This document shows, piece after piece, positions 7,952 to 24,652 of a DNA stretch of 64,000 bases (its first letter is position 1; each line of letters starts with the position of its first letter). The position numbers and the translations under genes are program-made. Origin of the DNA: Burkholderiales bacterium (GTDB taxonomy: Bacteria; Pseudomonadota; Gammaproteobacteria; Burkholderiales; Burkholderiaceae_C); the NCBI GenBank assembly GCA_028868995.1, contig JAGWTH010000005.1, forward strand, positions 61,548 through 125,547, read 5' to 3'. The notes under the pieces are model-generated. The model did not search any database. It was not told where the DNA came from and worked only from the letters and a program-made list of their open reading frames with translations.

Positions 7952-9748
7952 ATGCGAGCCTTGCTCACCGTCCTGGGCCTGCTGCTGGCGGCGCCCGCGT
8001 GGGCGAACTACGCCTATGCGCAGTTCGGGGACATCAAGTACCCGCCGGGCTTCCAGCACTGGGATTACGTCAATCCGGACGCCCCCAAGGGCGGCGAGAT
8101 CCGGATGGTGCCGCCCACCACGCCCACCAATTTCGACAAGTTCAATCCCTTCACGCTCAAGGGCTTCGAGCCGCCCAGCGAGGGCGACCTGCTGTTCGAC
8201 ACGCTGCTCACGGGAAATTCCGACGAGCCCACCACCGCCTACGGGCTGCTCGCCGATGACGTGACGGTCGCCCCCGACCGGATGTCGGCGACCTTCCACC
8301 TGAACCCGAAGGCGCGCTTCAACGACGGCAAGCCGGTGCTCGCGGCGGACGTGGTCCACAGCTTCCGCACCCTCGTCAGCGACAAGGCGGCGCCCCAGTA
8401 CCGCGTGTACTTCGCCGCCGTCAAGGGAGCGACCCAGGTCGACGAGCGCACGGTCCGCTTCGATTTCCTGCAGCCAAACCGGGAACTGCCCCTCATCGTG
8501 GGGGCGCTGCCGGTCTTCAGCCGAGACTGGGGCCGGGGCAAGCCCTTCGACGAGGTGGTGACGGACGTGCCGATCGCCTCCGGCCCCTACCGGCTGGCCG
8601 ACACGCACCTGGGGCGGGACGTGACCTACGTGCGCGACCCGAACTACTGGGCGCGCGACCTGCCCGTGCGCCGGGGCATGTTCAACTTCGACCGGATCAC
8701 CTTCCGGATCTACCTCGACGACACCGCCCGGTTCGAGGGCTTCAAGGCGGGCGAATTCGACTTCATGCGCGAATTCATCTCCCGCAACTGGGCGCGCCAG
8801 TACTACGGCAAGCAGTTCCGGGACGGTGAGCTGGTCAAGCGCGCCTTCCCCAACCGCAACCCGGGCGACTTCCAGGGATACATCCTCAACCTGCGCAACC
8901 CGAAGTTCCAGGACATCCGCGTTCGCCAGGCCCTGAACTACGCGTTCGACTTCCCCTGGCTCAACCGCAACCTCTTCTACGGGCTGTACAAGCGGGTCGA
9001 GGACTACTTCCCGAATTCCGCGTTCCGGGCCGAGGGCCTGCCCAAGCCGGACGAACTGGCGCTGCTGGAGCCGCTGCGCGCGCAGCTGCGGCCCGAGGTC
9101 TTCGGGCCCATGCCGGCGATGCCGACCACGACGCCGCCCCACAGCCTGAGGGACAACCTGCGCCATGCCCAGGCCCTGCTGAAGGAGGCGGGGTGGACCT
9201 ATCGCGACGGGGCGCTGCGCAACGCGCAGGGCGAGCCCTTCACCATCGAGTTCCTGAACGACCAGCCCTCGGGCAACCGCATCGTCGCGCCTTTCGAGAT
9301 GGCCTTGCGCAAGCTCGGGATCCGCCTGGTCTACCGGATCGTGGACCCGTCGCTGGCCAAGCAGCGGATGGACCGGTTCCAGTTCGAGCTCACCACGCGC
9401 CGCATCCCCGGGACCGCCGCGCCCGGCAGCGAACTGCTGGACCGCTGGGGATCCCAGGCGGCGCGCACGCACGGGTCCAGCAACATCTGGGGACTGGCGG
9501 ACCCGGCGGTCGACGCGCTGCTGCAGAAGGTCCTCGCGGCCCAGACGCGGCCGCAGCTGGAGGCGGCGATGCGGGCCCTGGACCGGGTGCTGGTCAACGG
9601 CTGGTACTCGATCCCCCAGTGGTACGGCAGCGACTTCCTGGTCGGCTACCGGCCCCGCCGCTTCGTGCTGCCGCCGGTGATCCCGCCTTACTATGACGTC
9701 CACGGCTGGGCGATGTCCACCTGGTGGGCGTCGCCGGAGAACCGCTGA
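7952..9748 (+). CDS. yejA: Peptide ABC transporter substrate-binding protein, YejA-like
   Basis: The protein has 598 residues. A signal peptide ([18 protein letters not shown]) precedes an SBP family 5 domain: [17 protein letters not shown] near the mature N-terminus, the [15 protein letters not shown] motif, and [14 protein letters not shown]. This is the periplasmic receptor of a YejABEF-type oligopeptide importer, the system that takes up microcin C-like peptides in enterobacteria. It is the first gene of a tightly packed four-gene operon. ATG 7952 is fixed by the signal peptide. Confidence 0.93.
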   Translation: MRALLTVLGLLLAAPAWANYAYAQFGDIKYPPGFQHWDYVNPDAPKGGEIRMVPPTTPTNFDKFNPFTLKGFEPPSEGDLLFDTLLTGNSDEPTTAYGLLADDVTVAPDRMSATFHLNPKARFNDGKPVLAADVVHSFRTLVSDKAAPQYRVYFAAVKGATQVDERTVRFDFLQPNRELPLIVGALPVFSRDWGRGKPFDEVVTDVPIASGPYRLADTHLGRDVTYVRDPNYWARDLPVRRGMFNFDRITFRIYLDDTARFEGFKAGEFDFMREFISRNWARQYYGKQFRDGELVKRAFPNRNPGDFQGYILNLRNPKFQDIRVRQALNYAFDFPWLNRNLFYGLYKRVEDYFPNSAFRAEGLPKPDELALLEPLRAQLRPEVFGPMPAMPTTTPPHSLRDNLRHAQALLKEAGWTYRDGALRNAQGEPFTIEFLNDQPSGNRIVAPFEMALRKLGIRLVYRIVDPSLAKQRMDRFQFELTTRRIPGTAAPGSELLDRWGSQAARTHGSSNIWGLADPAVDALLQKVLAAQTRPQLEAAMRALDRVLVNGWYSIPQWYGSDFLVGYRPRRFVLPPVIPPYYDVHGWAMSTWWASPENR

Positions 9749-9761
9749 AGAACGGAGCGAG

Positions 9762-10811
9762 ATGGCGAGCTACATCCTCAAGCGGCTGCTGCTGATGATC
9801 CCGACGCTGTTCGGCGTCCTGCTGCTCACGTTCGTCGTCATCCAGTTCGTCCCCGGCGGGCCGGTGGAGCAGCTGGTCGTGCAGCTGCAGGGCGATACCG
9901 GCGGCGGGGAGCGCGCCGGCGGCGCCGGCGGCCTGGGCGGGGCCGGCGGCTACCGCGGCCGCCAGGGCATCGACGAGAAGCAGATCGCCGAGATCCGCAA
10001 GCTGTACGGCTTCGACAAGCCGCCCACCGAGCGCTTCGTGCGCATGCTCGGACAATTCGCCCGCTTCGACCTGGGGCGCAGCTTCTACCAGCACAAGGAC
10101 GTCTGGCAGCTGGTGAAGGAGAAGCTGCCGGTGTCGGTGAGCCTGGGCCTGTGGACCTTCTTCATCAGCTACCTGATCGCGGTGCCGCTGGGGGTGGCCA
10201 AGGCGGTGCGCGCCGGCTCCCGCTTCGACCTGGTCACCACCCTGTTCGTGCTGGTCGGCTACGCGATCCCGGGCTTCGTCCTGGGCGTCGCCCTGCTGGT
10301 GGTGTTCGGCGGGCAGCTGCAGTGGTTCCCGCTGCGCGGGCTGACCTCGTCGAACTGGGAGCAGCTGAGCCTGCTGGGCAAGGTCACCGACTACCTCTGG
10401 CACATCGTGCTGCCGGTCACCGCGATGGTGTTCGGCAGCTTCGCGGTGACGGCGATGCTGACCAAGAACGCCTTCCTGGAGGAGATCCGCAAGCAATACG
10501 TGCTGACGGCCCGTGCCAAGGGGCTGGACGACCGCCGGGTCCTGTGGAAGCACGTGTTCCGCAACGCGCTGATCCCGATCATCACCGGCTTCCCCGCCGC
10601 CTTCATCGGCGCCTTCTTCACCGGCTCGCTGCTGATCGAGACGCTGTTCTCGCTGGACGGCCTGGGCCTCCTGAGCTACGAAAGCGTGATCCGCCGCGAC
10701 TATCCCGTCGTGCTCGGCACCCTGTACTTCTTCACGCTGATCGGCTTGGTGACCAAGCTGATCAGCGACCTCAGCTACGTGCTGGTGGACCCCCGTGTCA
10801 AGTTCGATTGA
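9762..10811 (+). CDS. yejB: Peptide ABC transporter permease, YejB-like
   Basis: The protein has 349 residues and is an inner-membrane permease with six predicted segments. The first (LLLMIPTLFGVLLLTFVVIQF) precedes a long periplasmic stretch containing an unusual Gly/Ala/Arg-rich insert (about 48-70). The binding-protein-dependent transport domain follows, with the EAA-type loop at YVLTARAKGLDDRRVLWKHV. ATG 9762 has the site GGAGCGAG just upstream. Its 3' end overlaps yejE by 17 bp, implying translational coupling. Confidence 0.93.
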   Translation: MASYILKRLLLMIPTLFGVLLLTFVVIQFVPGGPVEQLVVQLQGDTGGGERAGGAGGLGGAGGYRGRQGIDEKQIAEIRKLYGFDKPPTERFVRMLGQFARFDLGRSFYQHKDVWQLVKEKLPVSVSLGLWTFFISYLIAVPLGVAKAVRAGSRFDLVTTLFVLVGYAIPGFVLGVALLVVFGGQLQWFPLRGLTSSNWEQLSLLGKVTDYLWHIVLPVTAMVFGSFAVTAMLTKNAFLEEIRKQYVLTARAKGLDDRRVLWKHVFRNALIPIITGFPAAFIGAFFTGSLLIETLFSLDGLGLLSYESVIRRDYPVVLGTLYFFTLIGLVTKLISDLSYVLVDPRVKFD

Positions 10812-11840
10812 CCCCCCCGAAGCGGCCTCGCCGGGCCGGCGCGCCTGGCGGCGCTTCCGGCGCAACCGGCTCGGCTTCGTGAGCCTGGTCGTGTTCGCCA
10901 CGCTGGTGGTGCTGAGCCTGTTCGCCGAGGTCCTGTCCAACGACCGTCCCCTGGTGGTGCGCTACGACGGCCAGTGGTACTTCCCGATCGTGAAGGACTA
11001 CGCCGAGACCACCTTCGGCGGCGACTTCCCGACGCCCACCGATTTCCTCGACCCCTACATCCGCCAGAAGCTGCACGAGCCGGGGAACTGGGCGATCTAC
11101 CCGCCCAACCGCTACGGGCCGAAGACCCTCAACTACTTCCAGAGCCGGCCCAACCCGGCGCCGCCCTCGGCGGAGAACTTCTTCGGCACCGACGACCGCG
11201 GCCGCGACCTGCTGGCGCAGCTGATCTACGGCTTCCGCATCAGCGTGCTGTTCGGCCTGGCGCTCACCGTCACCGGCGTCGCCCTGGGTGTCCTCACCGG
11301 GGCGGTGCAGGGCTTCTTCGGCGGCCGCACCGACCTGGCCTTCCAGCGCTTCATCGAGATCTGGGGCTCGATGCCGGAGCTGTACCTGCTGATCATCTTC
11401 AGCGCCGTGTTCGCGCCCAGCGTGAGCCTGCTGCTGGTGCTGTTGAGCCTGTTCGGCTGGATGGGCCTGTCGGACTACGTCCGGGCCGAATTCCTGCGCA
11501 ATCGCCAGATGGACTACGTGCGTGCCGCCCGGGCGCTGGGCGTCGGCAACGCCCGGATCATGTGGAAGCACATCCTTCCCAACAGCATGACGCCGGTGGT
11601 GACGTTCCTGCCTTTCCGCATGAGCGCGGCGATCCTGGCGCTGACGTCGCTGGACTTCCTGGGCCTGGGCGTGCCGCCCGGCACGCCCTCGCTGGGTGAA
11701 CTGCTGAACCAGGGCAAGGCCAACCTGGATGCCTGGTGGATCTCCATGTCCACCTTCGGCGTGCTGGTGCTGACGCTGCTGCTGCTGACCTTCATGGGCG
11801 ACGCCTTGCGCGACGCGCTCGACCCGCGGAAGGAAAGCCC

Positions 11841-11844
<4 letters not shown>
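10795..11844 (+). CDS. yejE: Peptide ABC transporter permease, YejE-like
   Basis: The protein has 349 residues from GTG 10795, inside the end of yejB. An N-terminal Arg-rich segment precedes the first membrane helix (GFVSLVVFATLVVLSLF), then a long periplasmic loop (about 48-140) typical of YejE, FGTDDRGRDLLAQLIYG, and the EAA loop YVRAARALGVGNARIMWKHI. It pairs with YejB to form the channel. The stop overlaps the GTG of yejF (GTGA). Confidence 0.93.
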
Positions 11845-13436
<1,592 letters not shown>

Positions 13437-13543
13437 GGCGGCCGGCCGCCCGGAGGGCTCCCGGACCTTGAATTCCTGTCGGGGGGCGCCATTTCCGGGG
13501 CATCCCGGCGGCGCGGCACCCCCGCCGCGGCGCCCCGCAAGCC

Positions 13544-13572
13544 TTGCGAATCAAGGCTTTGCCCGTTACAAT
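13544..13572 (+). promoter_or_regulatory. Sigma-70-type promoter of the rimP-nusA-infB operon
   Basis: TTGCGA (13544-13549) and TACAAT (13567-13572) are separated by exactly 17 bp. Transcription would start near 13579, just ahead of the leader hairpin. Confidence 0.7.
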
Positions 13573-13587
13573 AGGCGCTTCACGACC

Positions 13588-13619
13588 AAACGGGCGGGTA
13601 CCAACCGCCCGTTTTTTTT
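13588..13619 (+). terminator. Leader terminator/attenuator upstream of rimP
   Basis: AAACGGGCGG and CCGCCCGTTT form a 10-bp perfect stem with a 7-nt loop (13588-13614) and a run of eight T (13612-13619). This is a textbook intrinsic terminator, placed after the promoter and about 20 bp before the rimP start. It must therefore act as an attenuator or leader element rather than an end-of-operon signal. Enterobacteria have a described rimP leader at the equivalent position, though this one is not evidently homologous in sequence. Confidence 0.8.
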
Positions 13620-13638
13620 GGTTGCTTCACTCACGAAC

Positions 13639-14217
13639 TTGGCACTACAGGACATCGTCGCCCAAACCGTGGCCGGCCTCGGCTATGAACTGGTGGAACT
13701 GGAACGTTCCGCCGGCGGGACGCTGCGCGTGACGATCGACTTCCCCTGGGAGCCGGGGCAGGAGCGCAACGTGAACGTCGAAGACTGCGAGCGCGTCACG
13801 CGGCAACTCCAGTACACGCTGGAGGTCGAAGACGTGGACTACAAGCGCCTCGAGGTGTCCTCGCCCGGCATCGATCGGCCGTTGCGCGGCGAGCGCGATT
13901 TCGAGCGTTTCGCCGGCGAGGTGATCGATGTCACGCTCAAGGCTGCGCTGGGCGCGGCCGCCGGTGGCCAGGTCGCCGCCAACCGCCGCAAGTTCCGCGG
14001 CGCGCTGGAGCGGGCGACGGACGGACAAGGCTGGCAGGTGGTCTGGAGCGACGAGCCTGCGCCGCCGCCGGGGCACAAGGTTTCGAAGAAGAAGAAGGAG
14101 TCCGCGCCGCTGCAGGTGCTGGGCTTCACGCTGGACGAGGTGAAGGACGCCCGTCTGGCGCCGATCGTTGATTTCAAGGGGCGCAAGCGCGCCGGGGTTC
14201 AGGAGCAAGGGAAATGA
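13639..14217 (+). CDS. rimP: Ribosome maturation factor RimP
   Basis: The protein has 192 residues from TTG 13639, which gives the family-like start [19 protein letters not shown]. RimP assists 30S subunit maturation. The N-terminal alpha/beta domain with VTIDFPW and CERVTRQLQ, the conserved [12 protein letters not shown] motif, and the C-terminal SH3-like domain are all visible. It is longer than E. coli RimP (about 150) because of a Lys-rich insert (KVSKKKKES). No clear ribosome site precedes the start. The stop overlaps the nusA start (ATGA). Confidence 0.92.
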   Translation: MALQDIVAQTVAGLGYELVELERSAGGTLRVTIDFPWEPGQERNVNVEDCERVTRQLQYTLEVEDVDYKRLEVSSPGIDRPLRGERDFERFAGEVIDVTLKAALGAAAGGQVAANRRKFRGALERATDGQGWQVVWSDEPAPPPGHKVSKKKKESAPLQVLGFTLDEVKDARLAPIVDFKGRKRAGVQEQGK

Positions 14218-15719
14218 ATCGCGAACTGTTGATGCTGGTGGACGCCATCTCGCGCGAGAAGAACGTCGAGCGCGACGTGGTCTTCGGCGCGGTCGAGGCG
14301 GCCCTCGCCCAGGCCACCAAGAAGCTGTACCAGGGTGAGGTCGACATCCGCGTCGCGATCGACCGTGACACCGGCGACTACGAGACCTTCCGCCGCTGGC
14401 TGGTGGTGCCCGACGAGCAGGGTCTGCAGAATCCCGACGCCGAGGAACTGCTGATGGACGCCAAGGAGCGCGTGGCGGACGTCGAGGCGGGCGAGTACAT
14501 CGAGGAAGGCGTCGAGTCGCTGCCGATCGGCCGCATCGGCGCCATGGCCGCCAAGCAGGTGATCCTGCAGAAGATCCGCGACGCCGAGCGCGAGATGCTG
14601 CTGAACGACTTCATGTCGCGCGGCGACAAGATCTTCGTGGGCACGGTCAAGCGCATGGACAAGGGCGACATCATCGTCGAGAGCGGCCGCGTCGAGGGGC
14701 GCCTGCGCCGCGGCGAGATGATCCCCAAGGAGAACCTGCGCAACGGCGACCGCGTGCGCGCCATGATCATGGAGGTGGACCTGACGCTGCGCGGCGCGCC
14801 CATCATCCTGTCGCGCGCGGCGCCGGAATTCATGATCGAGCTGTTCCGCCAGGAAGTGCCCGAGATCGAGCAGGGCCTGCTGGAGATCAAGAGCTGCGCC
14901 CGCGATCCCGGCTCGCGCGCCAAGATCGCCGTGGTCTCGCACGACAAGCGGGTCGACCCGATCGGCACCTGCGTGGGCGTGCGCGGCTCGCGCGTGAACG
15001 CGGTCACCAACGAGCTGGCCGGCGAGCGCGTGGACATCGTTCTGTGGTCCGAGGACCCGGCGCAGTTCGTGATCGGCGCCCTGGCCCCCGCCAACGTGAG
15101 CTCCATCGTCGTCGACGAGGAGAAGCACGCGATGGACGTGGTGGTCGACGAGGAGAACCTCGCCATCGCGATCGGCCGTGGCGGCCAGAACGTGCGCCTG
15201 GCTTCCGAGCTCACCGGCTGGAAGATCAACATCATGGACGCCAACGAATCGGCCCAGAAGCAGGCCGAGGAGCAGAGCACGCTGCGCGCGCTGTTCATGG
15301 AGAAGCTGGACGTCGACGAGGAGATCGCCGACATCCTGATCGTCGAGGGTTTCACCAGCCTGGAGGAAGTGGCCTACGTCCCGATCTCCGAGATGCTGGA
15401 GATCGAGTCCTTCGACGAGGACACGGTCAACGAATTGCGTTCGCGCGCCAAGGATGCGCTGCTGACGATGGAGATCGCGCGCGAGGAAAGCGTCGAGGAG
15501 GTGTCGCAGGACCTGCGCGACCTGGAAGGCCTCACGCCCGCCCTCATCGCCAAGCTCGCCGAGAACGGCGTGCACACCCGCGACGACCTGGCGGACCTGG
15601 CCGTCGACGAACTCACCGACATCACCGGCCAGTCCACGGACGAGGCCAAGGCCCTGATCATGAAGGCGCGCGAGCACTGGTTCACCAGCAACCAGCCGGC
15701 CGCGGCCGCCCACGAGTGA
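14214..15719 (+). CDS. nusA: Transcription elongation/termination factor NusA
   Basis: The protein has 501 residues, the proteobacterial length. The N-terminal RNA-polymerase-binding domain ([18 protein letters not shown]) is followed by S1, KH1 and KH2 domains ([40 protein letters not shown]) and two C-terminal acidic repeats (about 365-495). NusA modulates pausing, termination and antitermination. It sits between rimP and infB, the conserved arrangement. Confidence 0.97.
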   Translation: MNRELLMLVDAISREKNVERDVVFGAVEAALAQATKKLYQGEVDIRVAIDRDTGDYETFRRWLVVPDEQGLQNPDAEELLMDAKERVADVEAGEYIEEGVESLPIGRIGAMAAKQVILQKIRDAEREMLLNDFMSRGDKIFVGTVKRMDKGDIIVESGRVEGRLRRGEMIPKENLRNGDRVRAMIMEVDLTLRGAPIILSRAAPEFMIELFRQEVPEIEQGLLEIKSCARDPGSRAKIAVVSHDKRVDPIGTCVGVRGSRVNAVTNELAGERVDIVLWSEDPAQFVIGALAPANVSSIVVDEEKHAMDVVVDEENLAIAIGRGGQNVRLASELTGWKINIMDANESAQKQAEEQSTLRALFMEKLDVDEEIADILIVEGFTSLEEVAYVPISEMLEIESFDEDTVNELRSRAKDALLTMEIAREESVEEVSQDLRDLEGLTPALIAKLAENGVHTRDDLADLAVDELTDITGQSTDEAKALIMKAREHWFTSNQPAAAAHE

Positions 15720-15741
15720 CAGGGAGGGGGACGAAGAACAC

Positions 15742-18645
<2,904 letters not shown>

Positions 18646-18659
18646 CCCCAAGGTGAAAA

Positions 18660-18683
18660 CGAGCCTCGCCGGCGCGAGGCTCG
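18660..18683 (+). terminator. Hairpin between infB and rbfA
   Basis: A 10-bp perfect stem, CGAGCCTCGC/GCGAGGCTCG, with a 4-nt loop lies between the two genes. No U tract follows, so it is more likely an RNA-processing or partial termination site inside the operon than a full terminator. Confidence 0.4.
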
Positions 18684-18693
18684 TCCTTCCCCG

Positions 18694-19059
18694 ATGAAGA
18701 AGTCGACCAAGCCCAATCGCAGCTACCAGATCGCGGACCAGATCCAGCGCGACCTGACGGAGCTGATCGCCCGCGAGTTGAAGGACCCGCGGGTGGGCAT
18801 GGTCACGATCAGCGCGGTGGAGGTCACCCCGGACTACGCGCACGCCAAGGTGTTCTTCAGCATCCTGGTGGGCGACGCCCAGGAAACCGAGGACGCCCTG
18901 AACCAGGCGGCGGGCTTCCTGCGCAACCACCTGTTCAAGCGCTTGCACATCCACACCGTGCCGACGCTGCATTTCCACTTCGACCGCACCACCGAGCGCG
19001 CTGCGGACATGAACGCCCTGATCGCCAAGGCCGTTTCCTCCCGTTCCAAGGACGACTAG
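18694..19059 (+). CDS. rbfA: Ribosome-binding factor A
   Basis: The protein has 121 residues with a single KH-like RbfA domain ([51 protein letters not shown]). It binds the 30S subunit during late 16S rRNA maturation. It is the fourth gene of the translation operon, and truB starts 3 bp after its stop. Confidence 0.96.
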   Translation: MKKSTKPNRSYQIADQIQRDLTELIARELKDPRVGMVTISAVEVTPDYAHAKVFFSILVGDAQETEDALNQAAGFLRNHLFKRLHIHTVPTLHFHFDRTTERAADMNALIAKAVSSRSKDD

Positions 19060-19062
19060 GAC

Positions 19063-20012
19063 GTGAACGCGCCACGCACCAGGGTGCAGCGGCGCCCTGT
19101 GCATGGGGTGTTGCTGCTCGACAAGCCGCTGGGACTTTCCAGCAACGACGCGCTGCAGAAGGCCAAGTGGCTGCTGCGGGCGGAGAAGGCCGGCCACACC
19201 GGCACGCTGGACCCGATGGCCACCGGCGTGCTGCCGCTGTGCTTCGGCGGCGCGACCAAGTTCAGCCAGCTGCACCTGGATGCGGACAAGAGCTACGAGG
19301 CGGTCGCCCGGCTGGGCGTGCGCACGGCCTCCGGCGACAGCGAGGGCGAGGTGATCGAGCGGCGCGAAGTGCCGGCCATTTCGCCCGCGCGGCTGGCGGA
19401 GGTCCAGGCGCGGTTCACCGGCGAGATCGAACAAGTTCCGCCGATGCACAGCGCGCTGAAGAAGGACGGCAAGGCGCTGTACGAATACGCCCGCGCGGGG
19501 GTCGAGGTGGAGCGCGAGGCGCGCCGCGTCCGGGTGTTCGAGCTGCGGCTCGAACTCCTGGAGCCGGCGCTGCTCAGGATCGCCGCCCGGGTCAGCAAGG
19601 GCACCTACATCCGCACGCTGGGCGAGGACATCGGCGCGGCGCTGGGCTGCGGCGCCAGCCTGGTGTCGCTGCGCAGGACGGCCACGGGCCCCTTCGAAGT
19701 TTGGCAATGCCTGACGCTGGCGGAACTCGAGGCGCTGCCGGCGAACGAACGGCTGGCGCGCCTGCTGCCGGTGGAGTCGCTGCTGCCCGGTCACGTGCCG
19801 GTCACGCTGGGCACGGAAGATGCTGCGCGCTTCCTGAGCGGCCTGCGCCGGCGCGGCGCCTGGCCCGACGCATCCCAGGTCGCGGTCTTCGGGGAGGCGC
19901 CCCGGGCGCTCCTCGGCACCGCCCACATCCAGGCGGGGGAGCTGATCCCCTCCCGCCTCCTGAGCCCGATCGAAATCCAGCAAATCCTCGGCGTGGCCGA
20001 GCCAGAGAACGT

Positions 20013-20016
<4 letters not shown>
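19063..20016 (+). CDS. truB: tRNA pseudouridine(55) synthase TruB
   Basis: The protein has 317 residues from GTG 19063. It makes pseudouridine 55 in the T loop of tRNAs. The catalytic Asp50 lies in [11 protein letters not shown], followed by [10 protein letters not shown] and [15 protein letters not shown], and the C-terminal PUA-like domain from about residue 245. The ATGA overlap with typA suggests translational coupling. Confidence 0.97.
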
Positions 20017-21842
<1,826 letters not shown>

Positions 21843-21850
21843 GATCGAGG

Positions 21851-21874
21851 CGGGCCCCGGGCCCGCTTTTTTTC
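21851..21874 (+). terminator. Intrinsic terminator after typA
   Basis: The palindrome GCGGGC...GCCCGC (21851-21867) is followed by seven T. It ends the translation operon only 13 bp before the next start codon. Confidence 0.85.
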
Positions 21875-21886
21875 GCGACAAGAACA

Positions 21887-22759
21887 ATGAGACTCACGCA
21901 CACGCAGGCCGTGTTCGGGATGGTCGCGGTGACCCTCATGTGGTCCATCGCCGGCGTCGTCACGCGCCACCTGGAGCACGCCCGCAGCTTCGAGGTGACC
22001 TTCTGGCGCAGCTTCTTCACGGTGCTGTCGCTGCTGGTGATCCTGCCGGCCATCCAGGGCCGCGAGGTGTTCGCGAAGCTCCGGCACGGCGGCTGGCCCC
22101 TGTGGCTGTCCGGCCTGTGCTGGAGCGTGATGTTCACCGCCTTCATGGTGGCGCTGACGATGACCAGCGTGGCCAGCGTCCTGGTCACCATGGCGCTGGG
22201 GCCGTTCCTGACCGCGCTGATCGCGCGGATCGCCATCGGTCACCGCATCGCGCCGCGCACCTGGGCCGCGATCGTCGTGGCCGGCGCCGGCATCGCCCAC
22301 ATGTACGGCACGCAGATCGAGGCGGGCCGCTTCGCCGGCACGCTGGTGGCCCTGTGCGTGCCCCTGGCCGGCGGCATCAACTGGACGCTCACGCAGCGGG
22401 CGCACGCGCAGGGCGCGGAGGTGGACCTGGTGCCCGCGGTGCTGGTGGGCGCGGTGATCTCGGCGCTCGCGACCCTGCCGCTGGCGCTGCCTTTCCAGGC
22501 CTCCGGGCGCGACATCGGCCTGCTGGCGCTGCTCGGGCTGGTGCAGCTGGCGATTCCCTGCGTGCTGGCGGTGATGTGCGCCCGCGTGCTGCAGGCGCCG
22601 GAGATCTCGCTGCTGGCGCTGCTGGAGGTGATCTTCGGCATCCTGCTGGCCTGGGCGGGCGCCGGCGAGGTGCCGCGCCCCGCGGTGCTCACGGGCGGCG
22701 CGCTCGTGATCGGCGCGCTGGTGGCCAACGAACTGGTGGGATGGAGAAAGAGGATATGA
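21887..22759 (+). CDS. EamA/DMT-family membrane transporter
   Basis: The protein has 290 residues and about ten hydrophobic segments in two EamA repeats. The first begins TQAVFGMVAVTLMWSIAGVVTRH and the second at about residue 150 (GTLVALCVPLAGGINWTLT). These drug/metabolite transporters export small metabolites, and the substrate cannot be told. The stop overlaps the next start (ATGA), so it is translated together with the acyl-CoA enzyme. Confidence 0.85.
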   Translation: MRLTHTQAVFGMVAVTLMWSIAGVVTRHLEHARSFEVTFWRSFFTVLSLLVILPAIQGREVFAKLRHGGWPLWLSGLCWSVMFTAFMVALTMTSVASVLVTMALGPFLTALIARIAIGHRIAPRTWAAIVVAGAGIAHMYGTQIEAGRFAGTLVALCVPLAGGINWTLTQRAHAQGAEVDLVPAVLVGAVISALATLPLALPFQASGRDIGLLALLGLVQLAIPCVLAVMCARVLQAPEISLLALLEVIFGILLAWAGAGEVPRPAVLTGGALVIGALVANELVGWRKRI

Positions 22760-23838
22760 GCAATGTGGTCACCGAAGTCCGCGGCAGCGCGGGCCTGGTC
22801 ACCCTGAACCGACCGAAGGCGCTGAACGCGCTGTCGCTGGAGATGATCCGCGACCTGACCGCGGCGCTGCTCGCCTGGCGCGACGACCCGCACATCGAGC
22901 GTGTGGGCGTGCGCGGCATGGGCAGGGAAGGGCCCTTCGGCGCCTTCTGCGCGGGCGGCGACATCCGCTTCTTCCACCAGGCCGTGCTGGCGGGCGACCC
23001 GCGGCTGGAGGATTTCTTCACCGAGGAATACACGCTCAACCACCTGATCCACGCCTACCCGAAGCCCTACGTGGTGTTCCTCGACGGGATCGTGATGGGC
23101 GGCGGCATGGGCATCTCCGCGCATGGCAGCGACGAGAGCCTGCGCATCGCCACCGAGCGCACCCGGATGGCCATGCCGGAAACCAACATCGGCCTGTTCC
23201 CGGACGTGGGCGGCGGCTGGTTCCTGGCGCGTTGCCCGGGCCGCATCGGCGAGTACCTGGCGCTCACGGGCCGGTTGATCGGCGGCGCCGACGCTCTGGG
23301 CGCCCGCCTGGCCGACGGCGTGCTGCCCTCGGCGCAGCTGCCCGCGGTGTGGGACAGCCTGGCCGATGGCGAGCGCTTCGACCGCCTGCGGGAGTCGCTG
23401 CGGCAGGCGGGAGCTCCGGCGAGCGACCTGGCCGGGCGGCGCGGCGAAATCGACCGCTTCTTCGGGCTGCCGACGGTGCGCGACATCGTGCTGGCGCTGG
23501 AGGCGGACGGCGGTCCCTGGGCGGCGGAGACCGCGGCCGTGCTGCGCCAGCGCTCCCCGCTGATGCTGCACGTGACGCTCGAACACCTGCGCCGCGCCCG
23601 CCACATGACGTTGGCGGCGGACCTGCGCATGGAGCGCGACATGGTGCGGCACTGCTTCCACCTGCGACCCGGCGCCGCCGGCGAGACCTTCGAGGGCATT
23701 CGCGCCCTGGCCATCGACAAGGACCACGCGCCGCGCTGGAATCCGGCGCGCATCGAGGACGTCACGCCGGAAATGGTGCAGGCCTTCTTCGCGAGCCCCT
23801 GGCCCGCGCACGCCCATCCCCTGCGCGCCCTCGGCTGA
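22756..23838 (+). CDS. Enoyl-CoA hydratase/isomerase family, 3-hydroxyisobutyryl-CoA hydrolase-like
   Basis: The protein has 360 residues. Crotonase fold with the oxyanion-hole segments AFCAGGDIR and IVMGGGMGIS, and MAMPETNIGLFPDVGGGWFL, where Glu and Asp match the catalytic pair of 3-hydroxyisobutyryl-CoA hydrolase. Length and the C-terminal helical extension also fit the hydrolase branch (about 350-390) rather than simple hydratases (about 260). Expected role is valine breakdown or hydrolysis of a related acyl-CoA. No other valine-pathway gene adjoins it. Confidence 0.85.
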   Translation: MSNVVTEVRGSAGLVTLNRPKALNALSLEMIRDLTAALLAWRDDPHIERVGVRGMGREGPFGAFCAGGDIRFFHQAVLAGDPRLEDFFTEEYTLNHLIHAYPKPYVVFLDGIVMGGGMGISAHGSDESLRIATERTRMAMPETNIGLFPDVGGGWFLARCPGRIGEYLALTGRLIGGADALGARLADGVLPSAQLPAVWDSLADGERFDRLRESLRQAGAPASDLAGRRGEIDRFFGLPTVRDIVLALEADGGPWAAETAAVLRQRSPLMLHVTLEHLRRARHMTLAADLRMERDMVRHCFHLRPGAAGETFEGIRALAIDKDHAPRWNPARIEDVTPEMVQAFFASPWPAHAHPLRALG

Positions 23839-23843
23839 GCGGG

Positions 23844-24650
23844 CTACAGCTGGCGGTAGACCGCGTCCGCCAGTTGCAGCAGCCCCTGCCGCGGCAGCTT
23901 GCCGGACAGCGCGTAGCCGAAGCCCTGGTCCACCCAGTAGAAGGTGGAGACGCCGCCCTCGCTGGCGTAGCGGAAGGCGGTCTCCCCGGACCCCTGGGTC
24001 CGCGAGCCGTCGACCGCCCCGATGTACAGGGTGATGCGTTCGCCGGCGCCGTTCTGGAACATGAACTGCGCCCGGGCGCCCCCGTCGCCCGGCAGCAGCC
24101 GGCCGCCCACCAGTTCGTAGCCGGCCGGGGCCAGGTCGGGCACCTTGAGCGGCCGGTCCAGGCGCCTGGACAGCCACTGCACGAGGTGCTGCTGCTGCGT
24201 CGCGTCGACCTCCACCGGATGCCGGGCCTCCGGCATGTACACGGCGTAGGCGATGGCCGCCTGGTGGGCGAAACTCAGGGTCGGTCGGGTGCCGGCGAAG
24301 CCGCCGTCCTGCCACAGGGAACGGCCGCCCCAGCCGAGGGCGAAAGCGACCAGCACCGAGGCGGCCAGGCCGCCCCAGCGCTGCCACTGCGCCAGCCGGC
24401 TGCTGCGTTGCTGCAGCAGGTCGGCGGCCTGCAGGAGGTGGTCGGGGACCGGTTCGGCCAGGAGGTCGGCGTGCAGCGCCCGCAGGGCATCGCGCTGGGC
24501 GGCCCAGGCCTGCGCGCGCTGCGCGGCGTCGGCATCGAGCGCGAGCCGGCTTTCCACGGCGTCGCGCCGGGCGGGGTCCAGCCGGCCATCCACGTAGGCA
24601 TGCAGATCGGCCTCGCCGGGCAGGAGGGGGGTGTCGTCCTTCATTCCCAT
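23844..24650 (-). CDS. Anti-sigma factor (membrane-anchored)
   Basis: The protein has 268 residues. The N-terminal cytoplasmic helical region (ADLHAYVDGRLDPARR) resembles anti-sigma domains, without the HxxxCxxC zinc motif. One membrane segment lies at about 92-110 (WGGLAASVLVAFALGWGG), followed by a periplasmic domain. It follows the ECF sigma gene by 2 bp. ATG 24650 is used; 24644 is also possible. Expected role is holding the sigma factor at the membrane until an envelope signal arrives (inference). Confidence 0.82.
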   Translation of the reverse strand: MGMKDDTPLLPGEADLHAYVDGRLDPARRDAVESRLALDADAAQRAQAWAAQRDALRALHADLLAEPVPDHLLQAADLLQQRSSRLAQWQRWGGLAASVLVAFALGWGGRSLWQDGGFAGTRPTLSFAHQAAIAYAVYMPEARHPVEVDATQQQHLVQWLSRRLDRPLKVPDLAPAGYELVGGRLLPGDGGARAQFMFQNGAGERITLYIGAVDGSRTQGSGETAFRYASEGGVSTFYWVDQGFGYALSGKLPRQGLLQLADAVYRQL

Positions 24651-24652
24651 GT

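Noticed and set aside
9890..9965. Gly/Ala/Arg-rich stretch in yejB as a frameshift
   Set aside because: The frame is continuous and the permease motifs on both sides are intact, so it is an in-frame loop insert.
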